Below the pieces are notes generated by a model. It had not been told where the DNA came from, searched no databases, and saw only the letters and a list, made by a program, of their open reading frames with translations. Positions 8,457 to 19,003 of a stretch of DNA of 64,000 nt are shown here, piece after piece (the first letter of the stretch is position 1; every line of letters starts with the position of its first letter). This DNA is from Halictus rubicundus (lineage: Eukaryota > Arthropoda > Insecta > Hymenoptera > Halictidae): contig NW_027488622.1 in NCBI RefSeq assembly GCF_050948215.1, positions 256,501-320,500 on the forward strand. Direction: 5' to 3'. The translations under genes were made by a program, and so were the position numbers.

Positions 8457-11400
8457 TTATAACCACCAGTATTTTTTTGTGTTTTGTCGGTGTTTATCGT
8501 TTACATCTACACTAGACAGTTTATAAATAAAGCGCATGTTTGGGTCGTCTCGCTGAATGTTTGTGTTGTATGTGATGTATTTGTCAAATGTTCTTCTATG
8601 GACGTGGTATATTAATGGTATATTGTTCGAGTTTTGAATATAGCCTTCACTATCCAAAAAGGTGAAAGATTCAGGAGGAGTATAGCCAGTTTTCATGGTT
8701 TCTGTGAAGTACATCGGGTTCGGATATGTGGCGGCAAAGATGAGGCTGTTAGATGATATTTGGCGGGTGCTGGCCCAATGGTTCCTAATCAGTTTTAGGA
8801 TGAATAGGTCGATCCGGATGAGTTTGGCTTCTTCGTAGAGTCGGTGGTTGCTGATCATCTTGGTGAAGTTGGATTCCGGTGTCCGGTATTTGTTGAGGCA
8901 GGCTCTGATGCATTTCCGTTCGAAGATTCGGAGTCTCTCCATGGTTCCCGCGCTGATGTTGAACCAGATGGGGCATCCGTAGGTCAGGATCGGTCGTATG
9001 AAGAGCTTGTAACAGAGAATTTTTACGGATTTATCGAGATCTTTGGAATAAAACAGTCTTTTAAGGGAGGGGAATGCTTTTTGTGCTTTGCCGATTTGGA
9101 TTTCTACGTGGAAGTTGTAGTTTAATTTAAAATCTAGATGTATGCCTAGGTAGCGAACCAACTCTTTGTGGGGAATTTTGACGTTGGGATTGAATTTATC
9201 GAAAATGTGAAATTTTTTTGAGTGTTTCTGCACATCGTAATTAGCGTTAGAGATTTTTGAGATATATGGTCTAAAGAGAATCGTCTCGCATTTATTTATA
9301 TTTAATTTCAGTTTCCAGGTGTGAAAGTAGTCTTGGATTTTATCGAAGGTTTCTTGCAATTCAGATTGGATTTTGGATACTTTGTTATCGCGCACGTAGA
9401 CTAGTAGGTCGTCCGCGAAGGCTATTACCCCTTTACAGTTGTCGCTATTTAGGCCATACATTTGGAGAAGATCGCTTATGAATATGTTAAACAAGACAGG
9501 GGAATTGACTGTGCCTTGTTGTAGGCCGTTATCGATGTTGAAACATTTGTTTGATTTGAGATGGCCGTTTGTAACGTAGAATTTTTTGTCATGTAGCATG
9601 CTCCAGATGATTTTAATTAAATGAATTGGAAATTCTTTTTTAAGGAGTTTAAAAAAGAGTCCATCCAACCAGACTGTATCAAAAGCTTTTTCTAGATCTA
9701 TGAGTACGGCGCCTATGCAGTCGCCTGCATTTCTGGCCCAGCAGATGTCTGAAGTGAATTTAGTGATAGCGTGAACGGTGGAATGTTTATGGCGAAAGCC
9801 GAATTGAGATTCCGGGATAATTTCTTTGGAATTGCAAAAATCAACTATTGCGTTATTGACAAGTGTTTCGAAGACTTTGCTGATGTTTGGGAGCAGACTG
9901 ATTGGCCTATAGCTATTGGGGTCGCTGCTGTCTTTGTCTTTCTTTTTTATGTTTATTAGTTTGGCCGTTTTCCAAGTTGCTGGGAAGTGATAGCAGTTTA
10001 AGCAGTTATTGAAAATAATTGTATAGAAATATATGTAACGTCCGGGGAGGTGTTTTAATGCTATGTTTGGGATACCATCAAAGCTCGAGGATTTTTTATT
10101 ATTGAGATTGTGAAATGTATATTGTAGTTCTATTGGTGATGTGAAGTAGTTGGGAGGGATTTCTGGAGCTTCGGGATTGCTGGCTTTGTTGTTGTCTGTG
10201 AATGTACATAAGGTTCTACCGTTAAGTATGTCTTGCTGTATGTCTGTACGTAGTGCGTCTACTTTCTTGTGGATTATGTTGGACAGTTGTGGTTTGCCCA
10301 TGTGGTTGTTTTGGGAGTGGACTGTCTCAAAGTGTGCTCCCATTACGTCTAATTTATTCTGTTCGTCCGTTATTAGAATTTTGTCGGAATCTGTCGAGAG
10401 GAGATTGATATTCAGATCAGCTCTGCTAAGGATGGCGGTGTTTGACGCGGGAATTTTTAAGGTGTCAATGTCGTTGTTTTCTTTGTGACGGAATATGCTG
10501 TTTATTGACGGGAAAAGTTCTTCTTGTTGTCTGAGGGAGATTTTAATAATTTTCTTTTTCCAATGGTTGCTCACCGAGTTTTGAAAAGCTTTCTTAATTT
10601 CGTGTCTGGTGTGTTTTAATCTTTTTTGTAGATGGTCTATTATAGGATCGTTAGCGGAAGTGTAATTGCGGAGGTCTTTTAATCTATGAATTTGTGTAAT
10701 GAGTTTACTTTTATCGGCTCTGAGTTGTTTGATTTCGGGTGTGATGTATTTGTCCGTCGAGTTGAAGTTATTGTCTATTTTCGGTACTGCGATATCAATT
10801 GCTTTTACGATGTTGTCATTCAGTTTCTCTATATATTCTTCAATTTCTTTTGTTGTCAAGTTTTTATTGTCGGGGATTTCCGTGTCGTCGTTGTCGGTTA
10901 GGAAGGTTTTGTATTTTACCCAGTCTACTTTATTGTAATTGTATTTTATGGTCGGGGTTGTTTCGTCAAAGATGAACTGTTCGGCTGTTGGGATGGATAT
11001 GGTCATAAGGGTGGCTCTATGGTCGCTGTCGTATCTTGACGAGTGTAGGAGGTTGGGGCCAGGTATGTCGTGGAATTTGATTCTATTGTCCGAAATACAG
11101 AGGTCTATAAAGGCTCCGCTTTTCGGAAACGAGGGTATTGCGGTACTGTGGAGGGTTGCGCGGAAGGTGATTTGGCTTTCTATAAGCCATTTGTTTAAGG
11201 AGACTCCTCGAGCATTGTTTATGGTATTTCCCCAGGCATGATGTTTCGCATTAAGATCACCTGCTAGCAGGTAAAAATTGCTAGCTTTGTATAATTCTAG
11301 AGAATCAAAAAGGGCTCTGAGCTCTATCATGAATTCTTTCTTACAGCTGCTGGTGGCATAACTCGCGATGAGATACAATTTGCAATTGTTTTGAAATTTA

Positions 11401-11741
11401 ATTTCTACTACTGTAGATTCGAAACAGGTACTGTCTTTGATGCAGTTTAGCTGGATGTTTTTGAATTTAATATCCTTACGGATTAAAATACCCGTGCCTC
11501 CTGCTTGTTTAGCATTTATTCTATCGCGTCTGACAAAGATGTAGTCCTTGAAGCTCAGTTTGTGGACTGGATTTAGTTTTGTTTCTGAAATTAAAGCTAC
11601 ATCTGGTTTGTGTTTATTAAGGAAATCCAGGAGAGTGACTCTTCGTTCATTTGTTATGATGGAGTTTACATTAATTTGGACTATGTGCAATTCTTTTAAA
11701 ATTAATTTATTGGCTGTGTTTACGCGGATATCGGGAGCCAT
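8457..11741 (-). CDS. LINE B ORF2: endonuclease-reverse transcriptase
   Basis: This 1094-residue protein nicks target DNA and copies the LINE RNA into the nick. An apurinic-type endonuclease occupies about residues 15-245, with QINVNS near the start, SETKL, AGDLNAKH and SDHRATL as active-site landmarks. The reverse transcriptase spans about 540-850, with YRPISLLP, LEKAFDTVW, QQGTVNSP and the catalytic FADD near residue 768. A further motif, YLGIHLDFKL, follows, and there is no RNase H domain, as usual for jockey. The ATG at 11741 is 4 bp past the ORF1 stop, which suggests stop-reinitiation or a similar coupled mechanism. No stop or frameshift is seen. Confidence 0.93.
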   Translation of the reverse strand: MAPDIRVNTANKLILKELHIVQINVNSIITNERRVTLLDFLNKHKPDVALISETKLNPVHKLSFKDYIFVRRDRINAKQAGGTGILIRKDIKFKNIQLNCIKDSTCFESTVVEIKFQNNCKLYLIASYATSSCKKEFMIELRALFDSLELYKASNFYLLAGDLNAKHHAWGNTINNARGVSLNKWLIESQITFRATLHSTAIPSFPKSGAFIDLCISDNRIKFHDIPGPNLLHSSRYDSDHRATLMTISIPTAEQFIFDETTPTIKYNYNKVDWVKYKTFLTDNDDTEIPDNKNLTTKEIEEYIEKLNDNIVKAIDIAVPKIDNNFNSTDKYITPEIKQLRADKSKLITQIHRLKDLRNYTSANDPIIDHLQKRLKHTRHEIKKAFQNSVSNHWKKKIIKISLRQQEELFPSINSIFRHKENNDIDTLKIPASNTAILSRADLNINLLSTDSDKILITDEQNKLDVMGAHFETVHSQNNHMGKPQLSNIIHKKVDALRTDIQQDILNGRTLCTFTDNNKASNPEAPEIPPNYFTSPIELQYTFHNLNNKKSSSFDGIPNIALKHLPGRYIYFYTIIFNNCLNCYHFPATWKTAKLINIKKKDKDSSDPNSYRPISLLPNISKVFETLVNNAIVDFCNSKEIIPESQFGFRHKHSTVHAITKFTSDICWARNAGDCIGAVLIDLEKAFDTVWLDGLFFKLLKKEFPIHLIKIIWSMLHDKKFYVTNGHLKSNKCFNIDNGLQQGTVNSPVLFNIFISDLLQMYGLNSDNCKGVIAFADDLLVYVRDNKVSKIQSELQETFDKIQDYFHTWKLKLNINKCETILFRPYISKISNANYDVQKHSKKFHIFDKFNPNVKIPHKELVRYLGIHLDFKLNYNFHVEIQIGKAQKAFPSLKRLFYSKDLDKSVKILCYKLFIRPILTYGCPIWFNISAGTMERLRIFERKCIRACLNKYRTPESNFTKMISNHRLYEEAKLIRIDLFILKLIRNHWASTRQISSNSLIFAATYPNPMYFTETMKTGYTPPESFTFLDSEGYIQNSNNIPLIYHVHRRTFDKYITYNTNIQRDDPNMRFIYKLSSVDVNDKHRQNTKKYWWL

Positions 11742-11745
11742 TGGA

Positions 11746-13350
11746 TTAGAAATTGATATCTAAGGCCTCTGCAATGATGTTGATTTTATTCGCGTTCGAG
11801 ATGATGCTTTCTTTTAGTGAGGATATTTGTGAGTTTATCGCGATAGTGATTACGTTTCTGATTTCTTCGAGTAGGGAGGGGTGTGTCGCGTGTGTTTGCT
11901 GTGGTTGCGGCCGTATGGGGATAGTTTGTTGCGTCTGTGGGGTTTGTGTCTGTTGGGGTTGGGGGTTTGATTCTACTTTGTTTGAAGCTATGGAACTATA
12001 CGATATGTGACTTTTGACTATGTTGTTGTAAGATTTTATTTTATTCTGTGCGACTGTCTTTGCTTGGAGTTTACGTTCCTCTATTTTTTGTTTAATTTCT
12101 TTCAATTTAGGGCATCCTCTGTATGATGCGGGGTGTCCGAATTGTTTGCAATTCGTGCAGTACGGTTTCGACTCCTCGGTATCCGCGGTTATATCTGTTT
12201 TTGATCGCGGGCACTCTCCTGGGTTATGGGGCGTATTGCATTTTACGCATCTATAGTTTAGATTGCAATTCAATGCCACGTGGCCGATACGTTGGCATCT
12301 TTTGCATTGAATGCGATCTTTTTTTATTAGTTTTTCCCAAGATATTATGGAATGAAGGACTGTCTTTATATTTTTAAGGTTATTTATCGCACTATTTTGG
12401 GAGATTTGGACTATGTAGATGGGGAGATTTCTCCCTTCCTTTAATGAGCGTTGTGTTTTGAATTTTCTGACTGATATGAATTCTACGTTTTCTATATTTT
12501 TGTTTTTGAGGTCTTCAAGGACTATATCTGTGTCAAAGTCTCCTTCTAGATTTTTTAGCAAGACTGTGATGGGTTTTTCCTGTTTGGGGGTGTATGTGAA
12601 GTATTCTACGTTATTTGATTTTAATGTATTACAAGCTAGTTTGAATGTCTCTAAGCTAGATGTATGAATTATATGTTTGTTGACATTAATTTTTTTTATT
12701 GCAAAGTTTTTCTCTACGTTTTTCATTATTTCTAGGGTTGTTTTGACTGGGGTGGAGTAGATAATTATTGGTGGGGGCTTCGAAATTTTTGAAATTTGTT
12801 GGGATTGCGTCACCTGGTTTTCGAATCGCGGCTTCTTTATGGATGGGTGTGGAGCTGGCGCCTGGGCTGTCTTCGTATCGGCCATTATGGTCCCACTTCC
12901 TGTCACCTTGGTTGTTGAGGGAGGTGCTGGTTGGCTGTTTTTTCGCTTCTGCGAGGAGACTTCTATCCACTGTTCGTTTGTTGGAGGGTGGCCCGGTGCC
13001 GGGATGAACGTGGTTTGTTGAGTTGGCGTCTTTTCGGTCGGTGCTGGTCCTTTAACATTTTTCGATGTCCCTGGTTCCGCGATGATTTTTTGCTTTCGCT
13101 CCTCCTCCAGTTGTTTTGATAAATTTTCTATGGTTCTGTTTAAACTTGCGATCATTTTGATCAGTTCATCGTAGGAGGGTTTTCCCGTTTCGGTTTGTTT
13201 TGGCGTGGCTTGTAATTTGGAGGGTGTCTGAACTTTCGGTTTTCCCATTGTTGCTGTTTGTTCCGCGGTCTTACGTCTGTTTAAATTCGGCTTGGGATTT
13301 AGCCGTTTGATGTTGTCGTTTATTTTGAGTACTTTGTTGACGTGTGTCAA
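11746..13350 (-). CDS. LINE B ORF1: Gag-like nucleic-acid-binding protein
   Basis: This 534-residue protein would coat the LINE RNA. A low-complexity, proline- and threonine-rich N-terminal half is followed by a pre-knuckle domain (KPITVLLKNLEGDFDT region). Then come three zinc knuckles: CKRCQRIGHVALNC, CVKCNTPHNPGEC and CTNCKQFGHPASYRGC. This combination is the hallmark of jockey/X-element ORF1. The C-terminus is helical and Q-rich. The frame opens somewhat upstream of the first Met given here, so the N-terminus is uncertain. ORF2 starts 4 bp downstream. Confidence 0.9.
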   Translation of the reverse strand: MTHVNKVLKINDNIKRLNPKPNLNRRKTAEQTATMGKPKVQTPSKLQATPKQTETGKPSYDELIKMIASLNRTIENLSKQLEEERKQKIIAEPGTSKNVKGPAPTEKTPTQQTTFIPAPGHPPTNEQWIEVSSQKRKNSQPAPPSTTKVTGSGTIMADTKTAQAPAPHPSIKKPRFENQVTQSQQISKISKPPPIIIYSTPVKTTLEIMKNVEKNFAIKKINVNKHIIHTSSLETFKLACNTLKSNNVEYFTYTPKQEKPITVLLKNLEGDFDTDIVLEDLKNKNIENVEFISVRKFKTQRSLKEGRNLPIYIVQISQNSAINNLKNIKTVLHSIISWEKLIKKDRIQCKRCQRIGHVALNCNLNYRCVKCNTPHNPGECPRSKTDITADTEESKPYCTNCKQFGHPASYRGCPKLKEIKQKIEERKLQAKTVAQNKIKSYNNIVKSHISYSSIASNKVESNPQPQQTQTPQTQQTIPIRPQPQQTHATHPSLLEEIRNVITIAINSQISSLKESIISNANKINIIAEALDINF

Positions 13351-13681
13351 CAGTGCTCCACTCCCATCTGCGAACGTGTTCGTTCTCTTTACAAATCTTA
13401 TTAAGTCATTGATTTTGCTGGATTGATTTTCTTGTGAGACGTGACTAGGGGGAAAACCCCCTTGTTGATTTTCTTCACTTTCTATTTTGTTTCTGTTTTT
13501 GCCCGTATTTTCATCACAGATAGATTGAACAAACTGTAAATTATTCGAACTGCGATATATTCACACGCGCTGTACGCGGATACTTTAGTGGCGAGCGAAC
13601 ACTGTACACTGTGTATGCGTGGGTTTTCGGCGGCGTTGTGTGTGGGGGTTACTCGGTATACCTGCGGAGCGGTCGTAAGGG

Positions 13682-13715
13682 CACGTCCGACTCCTACGAT
13701 GGTTGATGAGCAACT
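13682..13715 (-). promoter_or_regulatory. LINE B internal promoter: start site plus DPE
   Basis: Counting the first base of the element (13715, A of AGTTGC) as +1, the heptamer GGACGTG occupies exactly +28 to +34 (13688-13682). That is the position and consensus (RGWCGTG) of the insect downstream promoter element that works with an initiator. Jockey-group LINEs are known to use such internal promoters. LINE A has the same arrangement. Confidence 0.6.
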
Positions 13716-13743
13716 GGGATACTGACCACTATACTATCGAGGA
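13716..13743 (-). tRNA. tRNA-Asp(GTC) 5' part in LINE A
   Basis: On the minus strand TCCTCGATAGTATAGTGGTC...CCC forms the 5' acceptor strand, D arm and start of the anticodon arm of tRNA-Asp. It continues at 8000-7957 after removal of LINE B and one target duplication. The A-box-like AGTATAGTGG is present. It starts 45 nt after the ORF2 stop of LINE A, so the tRNA sequence belongs to, or was captured by, the 3' region of LINE A. Confidence 0.9.
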
Positions 13744-13788
13744 CGGGACGCTGTTTTAATATTTGTTATTATTACTTATAATTGCTAT

Positions 13789-16700
13789 CTAGGTTTGGAA
13801 CCACCAGAACTTCTCTGGGTCTTCCTTCGCGACGATCTCTTTGTCGTATTTTGTTAACTTATATCTAAAGCGCATTTCCGGATGGTCGAAGGTGATGTTA
13901 CTGTCGTAGAGTAGTCTTTTGTCGTATGTTTTTCTATTGTAATGATATATGATCGGTTGTTTGTAGTTGTCTTGTATGAGTCCGTTGCTGTCGAAGTGTA
14001 TGAATGATTCTGGGGGTGTATATCCTGTATGTCTAGTTGATTCGTGGTATTGTGGGTAGGGGTAGGCTGATGGATATATGTGGCTATTTTCTAATATGTT
14101 GGGAACGTTGGCCCAGTGGTTGCGAATGAGTTTCAGTGTGAATATGTCTATTCTGGGTATTTTTGCCATTTCGTAAAGTCTATGGTTACTGTACAGTTTC
14201 GTGTAATTGGATTCCGGTGTTCTATATTTGTTGAGACATGCTCTTAGGCATTTTCTTTCGAGGAGTCTAAGCTTTTCCATGGTACTTGCGCTTATGTTGT
14301 ACCATATGGGTGCTCCGTATGTTAGTATCGGCCGTACTAGGAGCTTGTAGCACAGGATTTTAACGTTCGTATTCAGGTCTTTACAATAGAAGAGTCTCTT
14401 GTTTGCTAAGAAGGCTTTCTGTGCTTTGACTATCTGTATGTCTATGTGGTTGTTATAGTTCAGTTTAAAGTCTAGATGTACGCCTAAGTAGCGGACCACG
14501 TTCTTATGGGGAATTTTTACTGTCTTATTGTTGGAGTCATGTAGATGAAAGAGTTTTGAGTGTTTCCTGACGTCATAATTGGCATCGGAGATTGTGGAGA
14601 TATAAGGTCGGAAGAGTATTGTTTCACATTTATTGACGTTAATTTTAAGTTTCCATGTATGAAAATAATCTTGGATTTTATCAAATGTTTCTTGTAACTG
14701 TTTCTGTATTACCGAGGGTTTGTTGTTGTTGACGTATATTAATAAGTCATCTGCAAAAGCTATTGCTTTTTTGTGTGGTTCGCTATTTAGGCCGTACATT
14801 TGTAAGAGATCGCTTATGTATATGCTAAACAGGATTGGGGAATTGACGGTGCCTTGTTGTAGGCCGTTTTTTATATTAAATACTTTCGTGGAGGTGTTGG
14901 TCCCCTCTGTTACACGAAACGATTTTCCGTGTAACATGTTCCATAACATTTTAATCAAGTGAGGGGGAAAATTTTTCTTCAGCATTTTGAAGAAGAGTCC
15001 ATCCAGCCAGACTGTATCGAATGCTTTTTCAAGGTCGATGAATACCGCCCCGACACAGTCACCTGCGTTTCTTGCCCAACATATATCGGAGGTAAACTTT
15101 GTTATCGCATGGATGGTGGAATGTTTGAATCTGAAGCCGAATTGTGTTTCGGGGATGATACTATTGTCTATGCAAAATGTGTTTAATGAGTTGTTGATGG
15201 TGGTTTCGAATATTTTGCTTATATTGGGCAAGAGACTGATGGGTCGGTAGCTGGTCGGTCCGGCACCATCTTTACCTTTTTTCTTCAAAGCCACCACTTT
15301 CGCTGTTTTCCAGGTTGTAGGAAAGTATGCGCGGTTTAGGCAATTGTTAAATATTACCGTGTAGTAATAAATATACCGGAGGGGTAGCCTTTTTAGTGCA
15401 ATGTTCGGTATGCTATCAAAACTGGAGGATTTTTTATTGTTCAGGTGTTTGAATGTGTCTTGTAGTTTGAGGTAGGAGGTGAAGAAATTTGTTGGGATTA
15501 TGTCTGTGTTCGGATTTGATGCGGTATTTTCGTCATGGAAGGTGCATACAGTTTTGTTGTTACGTACGTCTTCGTCTAGTTCGGTTCGTATTTTTTGTAC
15601 TTTCTGTTGAATTATGTTTGTTAGTTCATGTTTGCCCATGTGCGAGTTCTGTGTGTGAGCCGCTTCGAAATATGCCCCTAATACGTTTAGTTTGTCTTGT
15701 GTGTCTGTGATTAGAAAGTTGTTCTTTTCGTCTGTCTGTACGTTGTTTCGGTTTATGTTATCGTTTATTATATCTGTTTTTGTGTTAGGAATTTTTAAAG
15801 TGTCTATATTGTTTTTGTGTTTCGGTCGGAAGATATTGTTTATCGATGGAAAGAGCTCGTTGGATTTTTGCGTGGAGATTTGAGAGATTCTGTGTTTTCA
15901 GTAATCACTTGTCGAATTTTGGAAGGCTTTTTTGATTTCATATCTTGTGGTTTTTAGAAGTTGTTTGAGTGTGGCTATAGTAATGTCGTGTGCACTAGTG
16001 TAATTTGAGAATCTTGTTAGTCTGTTTAACAGTGTCAGTAAGTGGCTTTTTCGTTTTCTTAATTTTATTATTTTTGTCGTAATGTATCTGTCTGTTGAGT
16101 CGAAGTTGGTGTTGGTTTGCGGTACTGCTACGTCTATTGCTTGTGTGATATTTGTGTTGAGCTGTTCAATGTATTTGTCGATTTCGTCTATTGTAAGGTT
16201 TCTATTATTCGGCATGTCTATTTTACCGTTTTGTTCTAAATGTGAGGAGAATTCTGTCCAGTCGGCTTTATAGTAATTATATTTTATATTGGGGGTTGCT
16301 TCGTCTATTTCCAGGTAGTCGTGGGTACGTATGGATATTGTTATTTTTACTGCTTTATGGTCGCTGTCATAGTCGGTGGAGTCGAGTCTGTTATGTACGG
16401 GTGCGTCGTGAAATTGTAGCCTGTTGTCGGCTATGCAAATGTCTATGAAGGCACCACTTTTGGGGAAGGATGGTGTTAATGTGTGAAGTAGGGAGATTCG
16501 GTAAGTTATCTCGTTGCGCGATATCCAATTCAGAAGAGCTACGCCTCTATGGTTATTGATGGGGTTGCTCCACGCGGAGTGTTTGGCGTTTAAATCGCCC
16601 GCGAGGAGGTAGTAATTATTGTTTTTCTGTAATTCTAGTTGTTCAAATAATGATTGTAGTTCGGCCATGAATTCTTTTTTGCAGCTACTAGTCGCGTATC

Positions 16701-17075
16701 CAGAGATTATAAATAAGTTATTATTATTTTGGAACTTTATCTTGATTGTGGTGGCTTCGAAGGTGGCATTCTCTACGCCGCCCCGCTGGATGGACTTGAA
16801 TTTAATATTATTTCTGACTAGGATGCCTGTTCCCCCAGCCTGTTTAGCATTGGCTCGGTCGTTTCTTAGGAATGTATAATTTTTAAACCTAATTACATGT
16901 CTAGGACTTAACTTAGTTTCACAAAGAAGGACCACATCCGGATCGTTGGACGCTAGATACTCTGCAAGAGATGCCCTTCTTTCATACGATATTAGTGAAT
17001 TTACGTTAATTTCGGTGATTTTAAGTCTATTGCATCGAAGTTTCTCCGCATTGTTTTGCCGTGTGTAGTTGGTCG
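13789..17075 (-). pseudogene. LINE A ORF2, one nonsense codon
   Basis: This is the same endonuclease-reverse transcriptase as LINE B ORF2 and nearly the same length (about 1095 codons). Endonuclease landmarks (KITEINVNSLI, CETKLSP, AGDLNAKH, SDHKAV) and RT landmarks (YRPISLLP, LEKAFDTVW, QQGTVNSP, FADD) are all present. One TGA at 15898-15900 replaces the Trp that follows SDY, between the endonuclease and RT. Apart from that codon the frame is continuous to its own stop at 13789. No clear ATG precedes the conserved start, so translation may couple to ORF1. The copy is recently dead, or suppressible if the TGA is read through. Confidence 0.9.
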
Positions 17076-17090
17076 TGGAGGAATTGAATG

Positions 17091-18770
17091 TTAAAATTCG
17101 AGATCTAGTGCATGGGCGATGAGGTTGATTTTATTGCTGTTCGATTCTAGTTGTTCAAGGAATCGGGACATTTGGATGTTTACGGCGGACTCTATTGTTC
17201 TTTTAATTTGATCTAATAATGATGGGTTTTGGTCTGTTTTCTGTGGTTCGGGGGTGGGTGGCTTCGGGGTGCTGCTTTCTTTTAAAAGCGAACTGAATGA
17301 AACACCGGGTTTGATGAATCTATTTTTGGCTTGATGACTTTTCTCTATTTTTTCTTTGGTTGCTAATTTTTTTTCTTCAATCTTTAACTTAATTTCTTTG
17401 ATTTTTGGGCATCCCCTGTACGAGGCTGGATGCCCGAAACTTTTGCAATTAATGCAGTATGGGCCTGTAGAGTCCTGGCTACCTGACGGTTCGGCGGAGC
17501 GTGGGCATTCACCCGGGTTGTGGGGCACGTTGCATTTGACACAACGGTAATCTAGATTGCAATTAGAAGCCACGTGTCCTATTCTTTGGCATCTCTTGCA
17601 TTGGATGCGGTCCTTCTTTCTGATTTTTTCCCATTTCACCGCGTTGTATAGGACTGTCTGTATCTGTCTTAAGTTGTTTGTGTTACTGTCTGGCGAGAGT
17701 TGGACAATAAATATCGGAAGTACGCGGTTGTTTTCTGCGGCGCGTTTTGTGTTAAATTTTTTGACTGCAACGAATTTAAGTTGGTCTATTTGCTTGGCTT
17801 GAAGAGCTTCTAATACTTCCTGGGTCTCAAAGTGACCCTCTAGGTTTTTTAATAGAACTGTTATATTTTTTTCCGACTTTGGTGTGTACGTAAAGAATTT
17901 AATGTTATTTTTCTTGATAATGTCGCAAGCTATTTTGTGATTTTCTATTGTGTTCGTTTGTAAGATTTGCTTGTTGTTGTTTATTCGTTTAATATGGAAG
18001 TCTTTAATGGTTTGTTTTAGTGAATTTACTATCTCTTTGTTTGAGTCTATGTGTAAAATGATCGGTGGGGGTTTTTGTCTGTTCGTATTGTCGGTAGTTT
18101 TTACGTCCGTGAGGGTTTTGGATTGTCCGAAATGTGTTTTATGCGTGTCTGTACCTGTCTTTTGTCTCTGGTCGGTGTTTACGCTGGGCGGGGATTGTTT
18201 CGGCCTTGGCTGGGGGATGCCGGTGCCCGGCTTATTGTTGGCTGGTCGCTTGTTTCCTGGGTTGGGGTTGTTGGGGTCCGGCTTGTCTTCTGCCGGTCGC
18301 TTCAGCGGTGTCGTGGTCACGGTCCGTTTTCCTTTTTCCCTCGATGAGGGGACCTTCATCCAGGTCCCATTGTCCTCCTTGGCGTTGTTTTCCAGGTCGG
18401 TGCTGCTTGCGTCCATGGGCTCCGCTGTGGTGGTGCATTTCCTTGCTTCGGTGGTGTTTAATTTGTCTGTTACTTCCTTTAATTGCAACGACAATTTTTC
18501 CACAATTATGAGGAGGTTCCTGTTTGAGCTCAGCAGCTCCTCGTATGATGGAAGGGTTTCCATTTTCTTCTCCTCTGGTTTCGATGCGGTGGTGGGCACT
18601 GGTGATGGTTCCTTGTCCTTGGTCCTTAGGATGCTGGAGATTTTTGGCGTCGGATTTAGTCTTTTAGCGTTCTTTTTCATTATTGCACTTTTGATATGAA
18701 GTGCAAATGCTTCATTGGAAAGCGAGTCTAGACTCGTGATGGTGCGATGCGCTGTTAGTGCGTGGAGCAC
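17091..18770 (-). CDS. LINE A ORF1: Gag-like nucleic-acid-binding protein
   Basis: This frame of about 559 codons is homologous to LINE B ORF1. It has a charged, proline-rich N-terminal half, a conserved pre-knuckle domain and three zinc knuckles: CKRCQRIGHVASNC, CVKCNVPHNPGEC and CINCKSFGHPASYRGC. The position given as start is a GTG. The frame remains open upstream to about 18866 without an ATG, so the true start is unclear. The stop TAA lies a few bases before the first conserved codons of ORF2 in another frame. No internal lesion is seen. Confidence 0.88.
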   Translation of the reverse strand: MLHALTAHRTITSLDSLSNEAFALHIKSAIMKKNAKRLNPTPKISSILRTKDKEPSPVPTTASKPEEKKMETLPSYEELLSSNRNLLIIVEKLSLQLKEVTDKLNTTEARKCTTTAEPMDASSTDLENNAKEDNGTWMKVPSSREKGKRTVTTTPLKRPAEDKPDPNNPNPGNKRPANNKPGTGIPQPRPKQSPPSVNTDQRQKTGTDTHKTHFGQSKTLTDVKTTDNTNRQKPPPIILHIDSNKEIVNSLKQTIKDFHIKRINNNKQILQTNTIENHKIACDIIKKNNIKFFTYTPKSEKNITVLLKNLEGHFETQEVLEALQAKQIDQLKFVAVKKFNTKRAAENNRVLPIFIVQLSPDSNTNNLRQIQTVLYNAVKWEKIRKKDRIQCKRCQRIGHVASNCNLDYRCVKCNVPHNPGECPRSAEPSGSQDSTGPYCINCKSFGHPASYRGCPKIKEIKLKIEEKKLATKEKIEKSHQAKNRFIKPGVSFSSLLKESSTPKPPTPEPQKTDQNPSLLDQIKRTIESAVNIQMSRFLEQLESNSNKINLIAHALDLEF

Positions 18771-19003
18771 CTTTTCCGCTGTCTTTTTATCACTTTTTGT
18801 TGAATCACATGGTTCACTCGCTTTTTCTTCTTCATGTGTGTGTGAATTAATGTTAATTTCTTTCGAAATTTTGCTTTAACTTCACTGTTCCGGCGCTTTA
18901 TGCGTTTCGCTTTCGCGTTACTGGCACTGTTCACGCACTTCGGTGTAGTATCCCTTGTACTGGCTGGGTCGTACCTGCGTCGTTGTCCTTTCGGCTCTCT
19001 CGG

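Larger units (their letters stand above)
8015..13715 (-). mobile_element. Jockey-like LINE B (inner copy, apparently full length)
   Basis: The minus-strand order is a 5' end at 13715 (starting AGTTGCTC), a DPE-like motif at +28, ORF1 (13350-11746), ORF2 (11741-8457), a tRNA-Asp fragment (8368-8341), a 3'UTR and a poly(A) tract (8029-8015). The 14-bp target duplication GGGATACTGACCAC occurs at 8001-8014 and 13716-13729, inside a tRNA-Asp sequence. Both frames are open, so this could be a recently active copy. An alternative reading is that 8015-8340 is a separate truncated insertion (see findings). Confidence 0.85.

Noticed and set aside
17950..18699. Open plus-strand frame of 249 codons with hydrophobic stretches
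   Set aside because: It is antisense to LINE A ORF1. Hydrophobicity comes from the complement of Lys/Glu-rich codons.
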